A DNA stretch of 64,000 nt from Flexivirga aerilata (GTDB lineage Bacteria; Actinomycetota; Actinomycetes; Actinomycetales; Dermatophilaceae): assembly GCF_013002715.1 (NCBI RefSeq), contig NZ_JABENB010000001.1, positions 2,046,001 to 2,110,000 of the forward strand, read 5' to 3'. This document shows, piece after piece, positions 25,830 to 33,652 of the stretch. Positions within the stretch are counted from its first letter, which is position 1, and the number at the start of each line of letters is the position of its first letter. Under the pieces are notes generated by a model. The model was not told the origin of the DNA, searched no databases, and was given only the letters and a program-made list of their open reading frames with translations. The translations under genes were made by a program, and so were the position numbers.

Positions 25830-26809
25830 GGCGCCCAGTATTCCGAAGTCGGGCGCCCGCCGCTGCGGGTGGGGAGGGTGAGCCAGCCGGTGCGCACGTG
25901 CAACTGCCCGCCGGAGCGCCAGTGCGCCAGCACGGCCTGCTCCAGGCGGGAACTGCCGCTGAGCTCGCCGGGCGTCGCGTCCGGGCGGCGGAAGACGAAG
26001 TTGCGCACCGACCAGTCGCCGTCGATGGGCGGCCCGATCGGCCGCCAGCGGCCGCAGAACGCCGCGATGTTGCTGCCCGGCACCAGCCTCTCCAGCTGCT
26101 CGTCGAGCAGCCAGCTGGTGCAGACCGCCACCCGCAACGGCGGCAGCTCCGGGAAGTGCCGGGCGAAGAACGGCCGCATCCGGGCGAAAGACGCATCGAC
26201 CTGCGCGGCCCGCAGCGGCCCGCTGTCGGGGATGTGGATGTCGATCACGGGCGCGCCGGGGGGCGCCGGCACCGACGCGGCCGCGAGCTGGGCCGGCGGC
26301 TGGGTCAGCTCGCTGAGGTTGCCCTGGAGCCGGCCGAAGTCGTAGATCAGCCCGCGCAGGTGCAACGCGAACCACTCCTGCACGTGCAGGCCGGTCTGCC
26401 CGAACGTCCGCTCGAAGATGCGCAGGTGCCGCCCGAGATCGGCGAAGATCGCCCGCGACGCGGCATCCGGTATGGCGCGGGCCCGGTGAAAGGCCAGGGC
26501 ATCCGGCAGTGCCGCCGCGAACGCCACCGGGTAGAAGAACCGCTCCGCGACCGGCGTCCGACGGTCGTGCGGGTCGAAACGGCCGGGGAGGTCCGCTGGG
26601 AGGCGGGTGAGCGGCACACCCATGCCCTCCCGCAACCTGCCGACGACCTCCGCGACCTGCGCCAGCCGCTCACGGTCGGCCGCGACGGCGTCGGCGGCTG
26701 CCGCGAAATCGGCCCGGTCCGCGGGATCGACCGTGAAGTAGGAGAAGGCCCGCCGGCGGGCCGGTCCGCAGATGCGGGCTCGCACCTCGGCGCTGCTCGG
26801 CACACTCAC
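25826..26809 (-). CDS. Acyltransferase with GNAT-like C-terminal domain
   Basis: The 327-residue protein matches, as I recall it, the two-part family with an N-acyltransferase N-terminal domain (residues about 30-165) and a GNAT-like C-terminal domain (about 170-325). Supporting stretches are IDIHIPDSGPLRAAQVDASF, FPELPPLRVAVCTSWLLDEQ and GSNIAAFCGRWRPIG. The acceptor is unknown. It is divergent from miaA with 38 bases between, and a 44-residue acidic protein is coupled downstream. The family name is less certain than the existence of the gene. Confidence 0.65.
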   Translation of the reverse strand: MSVPSSAEVRARICGPARRRAFSYFTVDPADRADFAAAADAVAADRERLAQVAEVVGRLREGMGVPLTRLPADLPGRFDPHDRRTPVAERFFYPVAFAAALPDALAFHRARAIPDAASRAIFADLGRHLRIFERTFGQTGLHVQEWFALHLRGLIYDFGRLQGNLSELTQPPAQLAAASVPAPPGAPVIDIHIPDSGPLRAAQVDASFARMRPFFARHFPELPPLRVAVCTSWLLDEQLERLVPGSNIAAFCGRWRPIGPPIDGDWSVRNFVFRRPDATPGELSGSSRLEQAVLAHWRSGGQLHVRTGWLTLPTRSGGRPTSEYWAP

Positions 26810-26847
26810 CCGCTCATCGTAGGGAGCGCGCCGACTATCTTCGGGGC

Positions 26848-27768
26848 GTGAGCCGCATGCCGATCGTCGCCGTCGTCGGGCCGACCGCGACCGGCAAGTC
26901 CGACCTCGGCATCGCGCTCGCCCGGCGGCTCGGTGGCGAGGTCGTCAATGCCGACGCGTCGCAGTTCTACCGCGGCATGGACATCGGCACCGCGAAGCTG
27001 CCGCCGGAGGAGTGGGGCGGCGTGCCGCACCACCTGCTCGACGTGCTGGACGTGCGCGAGGAGGCGAGTGTCGCGGCATACCAGGGGCGGGCGAGAGAGG
27101 CGTTCGCCGCGATCCGGGCGCGTGACCGGGTGCCGCTGCTGGTCGGTGGCAGCGGGCTCTACGTGCGAGCGGCGCTGGACGACCTGCAGATCCCGCCGAC
27201 CGACGCGTCGGTGCGGGCCCGCTGGGAGGCCCGGCTGGAGGAGCTCGGTGCGGACCGGCTGCATGACGAGCTCGCGGCGCGCGATCCGGAGGCCGCCGCC
27301 AACATCCCGGCCGGCAACGCACGCCGCGTCGTGCGCGCCCTCGAGGTCGTCGAACTCACCGGTCGCCCCTTCTCCGCGACCATGCCGCGCCGCGAATTCG
27401 TCGCTCCCACAGTGGTGCTCGGCCTCGCCATCGAGCGAGCCGACCTCAACGAACGCATCGTGCGTCGCATCGACCGGATGTGGTCGTCGGGTCTGCTGGA
27501 GGAGGTCCGCCGCCTCGATGCCCAAGGTCTGCGCGACGGGCGCACCGCGAGCCGGGCGATCGGCTACGCCCAGGCGCTGCGGCAACTCGACGGTGAACTC
27601 ACCGAGGAAGAAGCCAAGAGCGAAACCGCAGCCGTCACAAGGAAGTTCGCCCGCCGACAGCAGTCTTGGTTTGGACCCGACCCCCGCATCCACTGGCTGC
27701 CGTATGACGCGCCGGACCTGCTCGACCGCGCGCTCGGGGTGCTGGGCCGCGCCGCGCCGCTCCGCTGA
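26848..27768 (+). CDS. miaA: tRNA dimethylallyltransferase MiaA
   Basis: The 306-residue enzyme adds a dimethylallyl group to A37 of tRNAs reading UNN codons, making the substrate of MiaB. The P-loop VVGPTATGKSDLG lies at residues about 8-20, followed by NADASQFYRGMDIGTAKL and the PLLVGGSGLYVRA block. TATCTT (26836-26841) ends six bases before GTG 26848, pointing to a leaderless mRNA; ATG 26857 is the alternative. dapF follows closely. Confidence 0.95.
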   Translation: MSRMPIVAVVGPTATGKSDLGIALARRLGGEVVNADASQFYRGMDIGTAKLPPEEWGGVPHHLLDVLDVREEASVAAYQGRAREAFAAIRARDRVPLLVGGSGLYVRAALDDLQIPPTDASVRARWEARLEELGADRLHDELAARDPEAAANIPAGNARRVVRALEVVELTGRPFSATMPRREFVAPTVVLGLAIERADLNERIVRRIDRMWSSGLLEEVRRLDAQGLRDGRTASRAIGYAQALRQLDGELTEEEAKSETAAVTRKFARRQQSWFGPDPRIHWLPYDAPDLLDRALGVLGRAAPLR

Positions 27769-27805
27769 GTTTGTCCCGTCATACGGCATGCCGTTGAATG
27801 TCGGC

Positions 27806-28669
27806 GTGACGACGATCGCCTTTGCCAAAGGGGAGGGCACGCTCAACGACTTCGTGCTCGTGCCCGCGCTCGACGGTGCCCCGGAGCTGGACGCCCGCGA
27901 GGTGACGTTCCTCGCCGACCGGCGGGCCGGCATCGGCGGGGACGGCGTGATCCGCGTGGTGCCGATCGAGCACGCGCCGGAGGAAATCCGGCAGCGCGCC
28001 GAGGACGCGCGGTGGTTCATGGACTACCGCAACCACGACGGCTCGATCGCCGAGATGTGCGGCAACGGCACCCGTGTCTTCGCCCGCTACCTGGTCGATC
28101 ACGGGCTGGTCGACACCCCGGAGTTCGCGATCGCGACCCGGGCCGGCGTCAAGCGGATCACCCCGGCCGGGGACGGCTTCGCCACCGATCTCGGGCCGTG
28201 GCGGCTGGCCCGGCCGGCCGACGCCGCCGAGCGGGGGATGGACGGTGTCGTGCAGGTCGTCGGCGCCGAGGACCCGCTGCCGGCGCTCAGCCTCGACCTC
28301 GGCAACCCGCACACGGTCGTCGCGTTGCCCCCGGGCATCGACCTCGGCGCGCTGGACCTGACGCACGCGCCGCACGTGGACCCGCACCCCGAGCACGGCA
28401 CCAACGTGGAGTTCGTCCGCGCGCTCGACCCCGGCCACATCAGCATGCGCGTGCACGAGCGCGGCGTCGGTGAGACCCAGAGCTGCGGCACCGGCGCGGC
28501 CGCGGCCGCGCTCGCGACGTGGTGGTGGGCGGGTCAGCCCGCCGGCCAGCTCGACTGGCGGGTCGACGTGCCGGGCGGGACCCTCGGCGTACACATCGCC
28601 GGCGACCGGGTGGCCCTCTCCGGGCCGGCGCACGTGATCGCCGAGGGACAGGTCACGTTGCCGGGCTGA
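27806..28669 (+). CDS. dapF: Diaminopimelate epimerase
   Basis: The 287-residue enzyme interconverts LL- and meso-diaminopimelate for lysine and cell-wall synthesis. The two catalytic cysteines are in AEMCGNGTR and TQSCGTGAAAAALA, and NDFVLV with GIGGDGVIRV mark the N-terminal substrate site. GTG 27806 is preferred because homologues begin TTIAFAKG; ATG 27788 would add six residues. The gene follows miaA, as in many actinobacteria, and its last 17 bases overlap the 3' end of the convergent methyltransferase gene. Confidence 0.93.
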   Translation: MTTIAFAKGEGTLNDFVLVPALDGAPELDAREVTFLADRRAGIGGDGVIRVVPIEHAPEEIRQRAEDARWFMDYRNHDGSIAEMCGNGTRVFARYLVDHGLVDTPEFAIATRAGVKRITPAGDGFATDLGPWRLARPADAAERGMDGVVQVVGAEDPLPALSLDLGNPHTVVALPPGIDLGALDLTHAPHVDPHPEHGTNVEFVRALDPGHISMRVHERGVGETQSCGTGAAAAALATWWWAGQPAGQLDWRVDVPGGTLGVHIAGDRVALSGPAHVIAEGQVTLPG

Positions 28670-29252
28670 CGCGCAGGATGCGGAACCCCTTCACACTCGT
28701 GAAGCGCTCGGCCGCGAAACCGCGCTCGGTCAGCCACTTCTGCAGCGAGTCCGACCCGAGATTGCGCTGCACCACCAGGTAGGCGACGCCGTCGTCGGTG
28801 AGGCGCGGCAGCCAGGTGGTGAGCAGGTCGTGCAGCGCCTGCTTGCCGACCCGGATCGGGGGGTTGGACCAGATCAGGTCGAACCGCTGCCCGGCCGGCA
28901 CCTGCTCGGCGGTGGCGCCGTGCACGTTGGACAACCCGAGATCGGCCGCATTGTGGGCGAGCAGGTCGAGGGCGCGCTCGTTGACGTCGACACCCCACAC
29001 GTGCGCGTCCGGTGACAGCAATCCGAGGCTGAGCGCGATCGGGCCCCAGCCGCAGCCCAGATCGAGGAAGGTGCCGTCGCTCGGCGGCGGGGGAGCGTGC
29101 TGCAGCAGCACGCTCGTGCCCTGGTCGATGCGGTCGGGGGAGAAAACACCCGGTGCGACCTGCACGGCGCGGGTCCGCCCGGCAAGGGGCACGTTGATCG
29201 TGCGGCGCTCGTCCGCGCTCGCCGGCTGTGCGGTGAAGTAGTGGTCGCTCAT
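28653..29252 (-). CDS. RsmC/RlmG-like class I methyltransferase
   Basis: The 199-residue protein has SAM motif FLDLGCGWGPIALSL, then VWGVDVNERALDLLAHNA, and the NPPI motif (LIWSNPPIRVGKQ) typical of N-methyltransferases acting on nucleobases or amides. It resembles the catalytic half of RsmC/RlmG, which methylate guanines in rRNA; the exact target is open. The start is ATG 29252. Its last 17 bases overlap dapF tail to tail. Confidence 0.85.
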   Translation of the reverse strand: MSDHYFTAQPASADERRTINVPLAGRTRAVQVAPGVFSPDRIDQGTSVLLQHAPPPPSDGTFLDLGCGWGPIALSLGLLSPDAHVWGVDVNERALDLLAHNAADLGLSNVHGATAEQVPAGQRFDLIWSNPPIRVGKQALHDLLTTWLPRLTDDGVAYLVVQRNLGSDSLQKWLTERGFAAERFTSVKGFRILRVSPAT

Positions 29253-29321
29253 CGGATCGCAACGGTATCGCCGTACGGGTGGATTAACTCGCTCGCCCGG
29301 AGCGTTGACACCTGAGACGAT

Positions 29322-30821
29322 ATGGAGAACATGACAGCTCGAAACACCCAAGACATGCGTCGATCCGATCTGCTGGACGGCCGCGCAGAGGCGCTGGCCG
29401 CGGAGGCGGACGTCGACCCCCGCTACGACAACGACGGCTTCCTCATCGAGGGAAGCACCGACGGCGACCAGTTCGACCGTGAGGACCGTGCCGCGCTGCG
29501 CCGCGTCGCCGGTCTGTCCACCGAACTCGAGGACGTCACCGAGGTCGAATACCGCCAGCTGCGCCTCGAGCGCGTCGTGCTCGCCGGCGTCTGGGGCGAG
29601 GGCACCGCGGAGGAGGCCGAGCACTCGCTGCGCGAGCTCTCCGCGCTCGCCGAGACCGCCGGCTCGACCGTGCTCGCCGGCGTGCTGCAGCGCCGGCTCA
29701 AGCCGGACCCCGGCACCTGGATGGGCTCGGGCAAGGCGGCCGAGCTGCGCGACATCGTGATCGCCGAGGGTGCCGACACCGTCATCGCCGACACCGAGCT
29801 CACGCCGAGCCAGCGTCGCGGGCTGGAGGACGTCGTCAAGGTCAAGGTCATCGACCGCACCGCGCTGATCCTCGACATCTTCGCCCAGCACGCCAAGTCC
29901 AAGGAGGGCAAGGCACAGGTCGAGCTGGCCCAGCTGCAATACCTCCTGCCGCGCCTGCGTGGTTGGGGTGAGTCGATGTCCCGGCAGGCCGGTGGCCAGG
30001 CCGCCGGCGGTCAGGGCATGGGTTCGCGCGGTCCCGGTGAGACCAAGATCGAGCTCGACCGGCGCCGCATCAACACCCGCATCGCCAAGCTGCGGCGTGA
30101 GCTGTCGGGGATGAAGACGATGCGCGACACCAAGCGGCACTCCCGCCGCGCCGGCCAGGTGCCGTCGGTCGCGATCGCCGGCTACACCAACGCCGGCAAG
30201 TCCTCGATCCTCAACCGGCTCACCGGTGCTGGCGTGCTGGTGCAGAACCAGCTGTTCGCCACCCTCGATCCGACCGTACGCCGGGCCGAGACCCGCGACG
30301 GTCGCGGTTACACGCTGGTCGACACGGTCGGCTTCGTGCGCGAGCTGCCCCACCAGCTCGTCGAGGCGTTCCGCTCCACGCTGGAGGAGGTCGGTGAGGC
30401 CGACCTGGTGCTGCACGTCGTCGACGGCTCCCACCCCGACCCGGAGTCGCAGATCACCGCGGTGCGCGAGGTGCTCGCCGACGTCGGCGCCGACCAGGTC
30501 AAGGAGGTCGTGGTCGTCAACAAGGCCGACCTCGCCGACCCGCACGTGATCGACCGTCTGCTGCGCGCCGAGAAGCACGCGATCGCCGTATCCGCCCGCA
30601 CCGGAGCCGGATTCGACGAGCTGCAGCAGCTCATCGACGACGAGTTGCCCCGTCCCGACATCCGGGTCGAGCTGTTGCTGCCCTACCAGCGTGGCGACCT
30701 GCTCTCCCGGCTGCACGAGGAGGGCGAGGTGCTCGCGACCGAGCACACCGCCGATGGGACGCACGTGCACGCCAAGGTGACGCCGGTGCTGCAGGGGGAG
30801 CTCGCCGCGTTCGCAGTGTGA
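29322..30821 (+). CDS. hflX: Ribosome-associated GTPase HflX
   Basis: The 499-residue protein is HflX, a GTPase that splits stalled or stress-modified ribosomes. The N-terminal HflX domain contains PDPGTWMGSGKAAEL and the glycine-rich GGQAAGGQGMGSRGPGETK; the G domain has G1 GYTNAGKSS near residue 287, G3 DTVGF and G4 NKAD. ATG 29322 and ATG 29331 are both possible starts. hflX downstream of miaA-dapF is a conserved actinobacterial arrangement. Confidence 0.94.
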   Translation: MENMTARNTQDMRRSDLLDGRAEALAAEADVDPRYDNDGFLIEGSTDGDQFDREDRAALRRVAGLSTELEDVTEVEYRQLRLERVVLAGVWGEGTAEEAEHSLRELSALAETAGSTVLAGVLQRRLKPDPGTWMGSGKAAELRDIVIAEGADTVIADTELTPSQRRGLEDVVKVKVIDRTALILDIFAQHAKSKEGKAQVELAQLQYLLPRLRGWGESMSRQAGGQAAGGQGMGSRGPGETKIELDRRRINTRIAKLRRELSGMKTMRDTKRHSRRAGQVPSVAIAGYTNAGKSSILNRLTGAGVLVQNQLFATLDPTVRRAETRDGRGYTLVDTVGFVRELPHQLVEAFRSTLEEVGEADLVLHVVDGSHPDPESQITAVREVLADVGADQVKEVVVVNKADLADPHVIDRLLRAEKHAIAVSARTGAGFDELQQLIDDELPRPDIRVELLLPYQRGDLLSRLHEEGEVLATEHTADGTHVHAKVTPVLQGELAAFAV

Positions 30822-30911
30822 CGGTGCGCGACCGCGAGGCTCGCCGCCGCGACTGTATGCCGGCGCCCGCGCCACCCCACGCGCCCAGCGGGACGTGGCA
30901 GTCTTCGGCGG

Positions 30912-33584
30912 GTGACGACGACACCGACGACACCGCCGACCGCCGAACACGCCCGTCTCGCTGAGTCTCCCGACGCCGACGCGCCCTGGCGCCTCTGGGG
31001 GCCGTATGTGTCCGGGCGCCAGTGGGGCACGGTCCGCGAGGACTACTCGGCCGACGGGAACGCCTGGGACTACTTCCCGTTCGACCACTCCCACCTGCGC
31101 GCCTACCGGTGGGGCGAGGACGGCCTCGCCGGTCTCACCGACCGCTTCGGCTTCCTCAACCTCGGGGTCGCGGTGTGGAACGGCCGCGACGACCGGCTCA
31201 AGGAGCGGCTGTTCGGGCTGACCAACGGCCAGGGCAACCACGGCGAGGACGTCAAGGAGGTCTGGTGGCCGACCGACGCCACCCCGACCCACTCCTTCGC
31301 CACCTGGCTCTACCGCTACCCGCAGGCCGCCTTCCCCTATGCCGAACTCGTCGCAGGCAATGCGGCCCGTGACCGGTCCCAGCCGGAGTACGAGCTCACC
31401 GACACCGGTGTGCTCGACGACAACCGCTTCTTCGACGTCGAGGTCACCTACGCCAAGGCGGGCCCGACCGACGTCCTCATGCAGGTGACCGTCACCAACC
31501 AGGGACCCGACCCCGCGCCACTCGACCTGGTGCCGCAGGCGTGGCTGCGCAACACGTGGGCGTGGGGCGGCGACGACCGCACGCCGACGATGCGACTGGT
31601 GGACGGCGCCGTCGAGGTCAAGCACGCGTGGCTGGGCACCTACCGGCTGGAGGCCGAGGGCGACCCGCGGATCGTCTTCTGCGACAACGAGACCGACGAT
31701 CAGGAGCTCTACGGAAGTGCCGGCCGGTCGGACTGCCCGAAGGGCGGGATCGGTCGTGCCGTGGTGCACGGCGACGAGTCGCAGGTGCGGGCCGACGAGG
31801 GCACCAAGGCCGGCTTCTGGTGGCACTACGACCAGGTGGAGCCGGGCGGCACCCGCACGGTGCGTCTGCGCCTCTCCGCGACCGGCGCGAGCACCGAGGA
31901 CGCGCACGCGCCCTTCGAGGCCGCGTCCGCCGGCGGGTTCGCCGACTTCGACGAGGTGCTGCGAGCACGGAAGCAGGAGGCTGACGACTTCTACGCGGCG
32001 GTCATCCCGCAGCAGGCGACTGCCGACGACACCCACATCGCCCGCCGCGCATTCGCCGGATTGCTCTGGGGCAAGCAGCTTTTCCGCTACCCGGTCGAGT
32101 CCTGGCTGCAGGGGGACCCCCAGCCACCGGCTCCCACGGAACGCCGCGAGCCCGGCGCCCGCAACGTCAACTGGACGCACCTGGACCTCGCGGACGTCAT
32201 CTCGATGCCGGACGAGTGGGAGTATCCCTGGTTCGCGTCCTGGGATCTGGCCTTCCACACCGTGCCGCTGGCGCTGATCGACCCGGCGTTCGCCAAGGAC
32301 CAGCTCGAGCTGATGGTCGCCGAGTGGGCGCAACATCCCAACGGACAGCTGCCGGCATACGAATGGAACTTCGACGACGTCAACCCGCCGGTGCACGCCT
32401 GGGCGACCTGGCTGGTGTATTCCGTTGCGGGAGACCAGGATCGGGACTTCCTGATCCGGGTGTTCGGCAAGCTGTTGCTCAACTTCTCGTGGTGGATCAA
32501 CCGCAAGGACGCCGACGGCTCCTACCTCTTCGAGGGTGGCTTCCTCGGCATGGACAACATCGGGCTGTTCGACCGGTCCAAGCCGCTGCCCGACGGGTTG
32601 CGGCTGGAGCAGTCCGACGCGACGAGCTGGATGGCCTTCTACTCGCTGTCGATGCTGCGGATCGCGGTCGAACTCGCCCAGGAGACGCCCGCCTGGGGTG
32701 CGACCGCGCGCACCTTCTTCGACTACTTCCTGCGCCTCGCACAGGCAATGGACACCTTTGGCTCCCAAGGCATTTCACTCTGGGACGAGGGCGACGGCTT
32801 CTACTACGACGCCGTCGTCCGGCCGGACGGCAGCTGTGAGCGACTGCCGGTGCGCTCGCTCGTCGGGTTGCTGCCGCTGATCGCGGTCGAGTCGGTGCAC
32901 CCGCTCCTCGCCGCGCAACTGCCACGGCTGGTGGGCGAGGTGCAGTGGATGGAACGCCGCGACACCGGCCTGGCGTCGGTCTTCGACCATCACCAGACCC
33001 ATGACGATCAGCGGATCACCATGGCCCTCGTGACAGCTGACCGCCGGAAGCGGTTGCTGGCAATGGTTTTCGATGAGTCGGAGTTTCTGTCGGCGCACGG
33101 CATACGCTCGCTGTCCGCGCAATATCGCGAGCCGCTCACCGTCGACATCGGTGGTGAGCATCTGTCCCTGCGCTACACGCCCGCCGAGTCCGACAGTGCG
33201 CTCTTCGGCGGCAACTCCAACTGGCGCGGGCCGGTCTGGTGGCCGGTCAACTTCCTGCTCCTGGACGCCCTCCAGACGTATGCCGAGGCATATCCCGACG
33301 AACGGATCGCCGACGCGAGCGGCGCCGCCACCGAGCGCACCCTGGGGGAGGGCGCCGACGAGCTCGCGAACCGGCTGGTCGGGCTCTTCCGCCCCGGGCC
33401 GGACGGGCGTCGCCCGGGCACGCCCCGGTGGTATCCGAGCGGGCCGCTCTGGGATCAGCACGTCACCTTCAGCGAGTACTTCGACGGGGACGACGGCTCA
33501 GGCCTTGGCGCGACCCACCAGACCGGCTGGACGGCACTGGTGGCCCAGCTGATCTGCGCGGGCACCGCGCAGACACCGGGCTGA
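30912..33584 (+). CDS. GH63/MGH-like glycoside hydrolase
   Basis: The 890-residue protein opens APWRLWGPYVSGRQWGTVREDYSADGNAWDYFPFDHSHLRAYRWGEDGLAG in sense (quoted here only by its features: a WGPY...WGTVREDY start), has a beta-rich N-terminal half and an (alpha/alpha)6-barrel C-terminal half. The barrel contains DEWEYPWFASWDLAFHTVPL, a segment conserved in bacterial GH63/MGH-type enzymes with an acid Asp, and NSNWRGPVWWPVNFL near the end. Relatives act on mannosylglycerate, glucosylglycerate or glucosides; substrate here is open. There is no signal peptide, so it works in the cytoplasm. GTG 30912 is the start nearest the homology. Confidence 0.8.
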   Translation: MTTTPTTPPTAEHARLAESPDADAPWRLWGPYVSGRQWGTVREDYSADGNAWDYFPFDHSHLRAYRWGEDGLAGLTDRFGFLNLGVAVWNGRDDRLKERLFGLTNGQGNHGEDVKEVWWPTDATPTHSFATWLYRYPQAAFPYAELVAGNAARDRSQPEYELTDTGVLDDNRFFDVEVTYAKAGPTDVLMQVTVTNQGPDPAPLDLVPQAWLRNTWAWGGDDRTPTMRLVDGAVEVKHAWLGTYRLEAEGDPRIVFCDNETDDQELYGSAGRSDCPKGGIGRAVVHGDESQVRADEGTKAGFWWHYDQVEPGGTRTVRLRLSATGASTEDAHAPFEAASAGGFADFDEVLRARKQEADDFYAAVIPQQATADDTHIARRAFAGLLWGKQLFRYPVESWLQGDPQPPAPTERREPGARNVNWTHLDLADVISMPDEWEYPWFASWDLAFHTVPLALIDPAFAKDQLELMVAEWAQHPNGQLPAYEWNFDDVNPPVHAWATWLVYSVAGDQDRDFLIRVFGKLLLNFSWWINRKDADGSYLFEGGFLGMDNIGLFDRSKPLPDGLRLEQSDATSWMAFYSLSMLRIAVELAQETPAWGATARTFFDYFLRLAQAMDTFGSQGISLWDEGDGFYYDAVVRPDGSCERLPVRSLVGLLPLIAVESVHPLLAAQLPRLVGEVQWMERRDTGLASVFDHHQTHDDQRITMALVTADRRKRLLAMVFDESEFLSAHGIRSLSAQYREPLTVDIGGEHLSLRYTPAESDSALFGGNSNWRGPVWWPVNFLLLDALQTYAEAYPDERIADASGAATERTLGEGADELANRLVGLFRPGPDGRRPGTPRWYPSGPLWDQHVTFSEYFDGDDGSGLGATHQTGWTALVAQLICAGTAQTPG

Positions 33585-33652
33585 GCGGCGGGGATCCACA
33601 CGGCGCCCCGCGCCTGCACGAGCCGGGGGTCGGCACGGCATACCCTGGACCA

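Noticed and set aside
28653..32768. Very long reverse frame (about 1371 codons) opposite hflX and the glycosidase
   Set aside because: Shadow of strong forward genes in high-GC sequence; only its last 199 codons, the methyltransferase, are a real gene.
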